Source: Anoplolepis gracilipes (taxonomy: Eukaryota; Arthropoda; Insecta; Hymenoptera; Formicidae). From it: a stretch of DNA of 64,000 bases. The translations under genes and the position numbers were made by a program. The notes beneath the pieces were generated by a model. That model made no database searches. It saw nothing but the letters and a program-made list of their open reading frames with translations, and was not told the DNA's origin. Each line of letters begins with the position of its first letter. The first letter of the stretch is position 1. Shown piece by piece: positions 63,841 to 64,000 of this stretch. The DNA is taken from the NCBI RefSeq assembly GCF_047496725.1, contig NC_132971.1, positions 15,184,001-15,248,000 of the forward strand, read 5' to 3'.

Positions 63841-64000
63841 AGACAGAGTTGGCTTGCGGAGAAGACCCACTAATCCACTTTGACGGATCAGCCACGCTGC
63901 ATCCGAAAGGATCTCGTGCCGCGATTCCGCGAGGAAGCGCGAAGTACACTGCCGCATTACGTGTGTACTACGCTCTGTTATTTTCGCGCCTTTTATCCTT
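63841..64000 (+). other. Possible exon running off the right edge
   Basis: After an acceptor-like TTTCGTTTAG at 63840, a frame beginning Thr-Glu-Leu-Ala-Cys at 63843 stays open for 52 codons to the end of the window in GC-rich sequence. The phase (two leading bases) does not match the phase-0 donor of the exon at 59698-59823, so it is not its direct next exon. It may be an untranslated exon, part of another gene, or chance. Confidence 0.25.

Noticed and set aside
1..64000. CRISPR arrays, tRNA or rRNA genes, viral or toxin genes
   Set aside because: No regularly spaced repeats, no tRNA box pairs, no rRNA-like sequence and no viral or toxin protein signatures were seen by eye. A covariance-model search would be needed to exclude small RNAs.

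Overview
The window is nuclear DNA from an insect, most likely a hymenopteran (an ant or close relative). It is AT-rich, with short introns carrying canonical GT..AG signals, CpG-rich patches at gene starts, and many microsatellites. The conserved proteins read closest to insect homologues. There are no bacterial-style operons, CRISPR arrays, rRNA or tRNA genes that I can support.

The left part (1 to about 30.3 kb) is gene-poor. It holds CpG-rich patches that look like first exons or regulatory islands: a leftward pair of first exons near 4.6-4.9 kb, and rightward first exons at 17.17 and 24.15 kb. It also holds a decayed coding locus at 5.7-7.1 kb and an unrecognised multi-exon minus-strand gene at 9.3-14.4 kb whose core encodes a small secreted, four-cysteine protein. 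A cluster of five CACGTG boxes lies at 17.27-17.37 kb. Mobile DNA comprises a 397-bp foldback element, a LINE-like 3' tail and an internally deleted mariner-type element.

The middle and right part (30.3-57.6 kb) is a compact run of conserved housekeeping genes, all annotated here by joining exons at splice sites: PHYHD1-like dioxygenase (+), SWT1 RNA endonuclease (-), TMEM30A/CDC50 flippase subunit (+), epsin/liquid facets (+), the C10 (C12orf57) homologue (-) and NUDCD3 (+). SWT1/TMEM30A and C10/NUDCD3 are head-to-head pairs. Each shared promoter interval carries a copy of the same short inverted-repeat element.

The last 6 kb (58-64 kb) starts with a CpG-rich promoter and a first exon encoding a claudin/PMP22-like first transmembrane segment. 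The rest of that gene probably lies beyond the window. TMEM30A (lipid flippase partner) and epsin (clathrin adaptor) both act in membrane traffic, but the neighbours otherwise look like unrelated housekeeping genes with no shared pathway visible in the sequence. No clearly new biological system was found. The best candidates for novelty are the secreted-protein gene, the CACGTG cluster, the promoter-associated MITE family and the one-base frameshift in SWT1.
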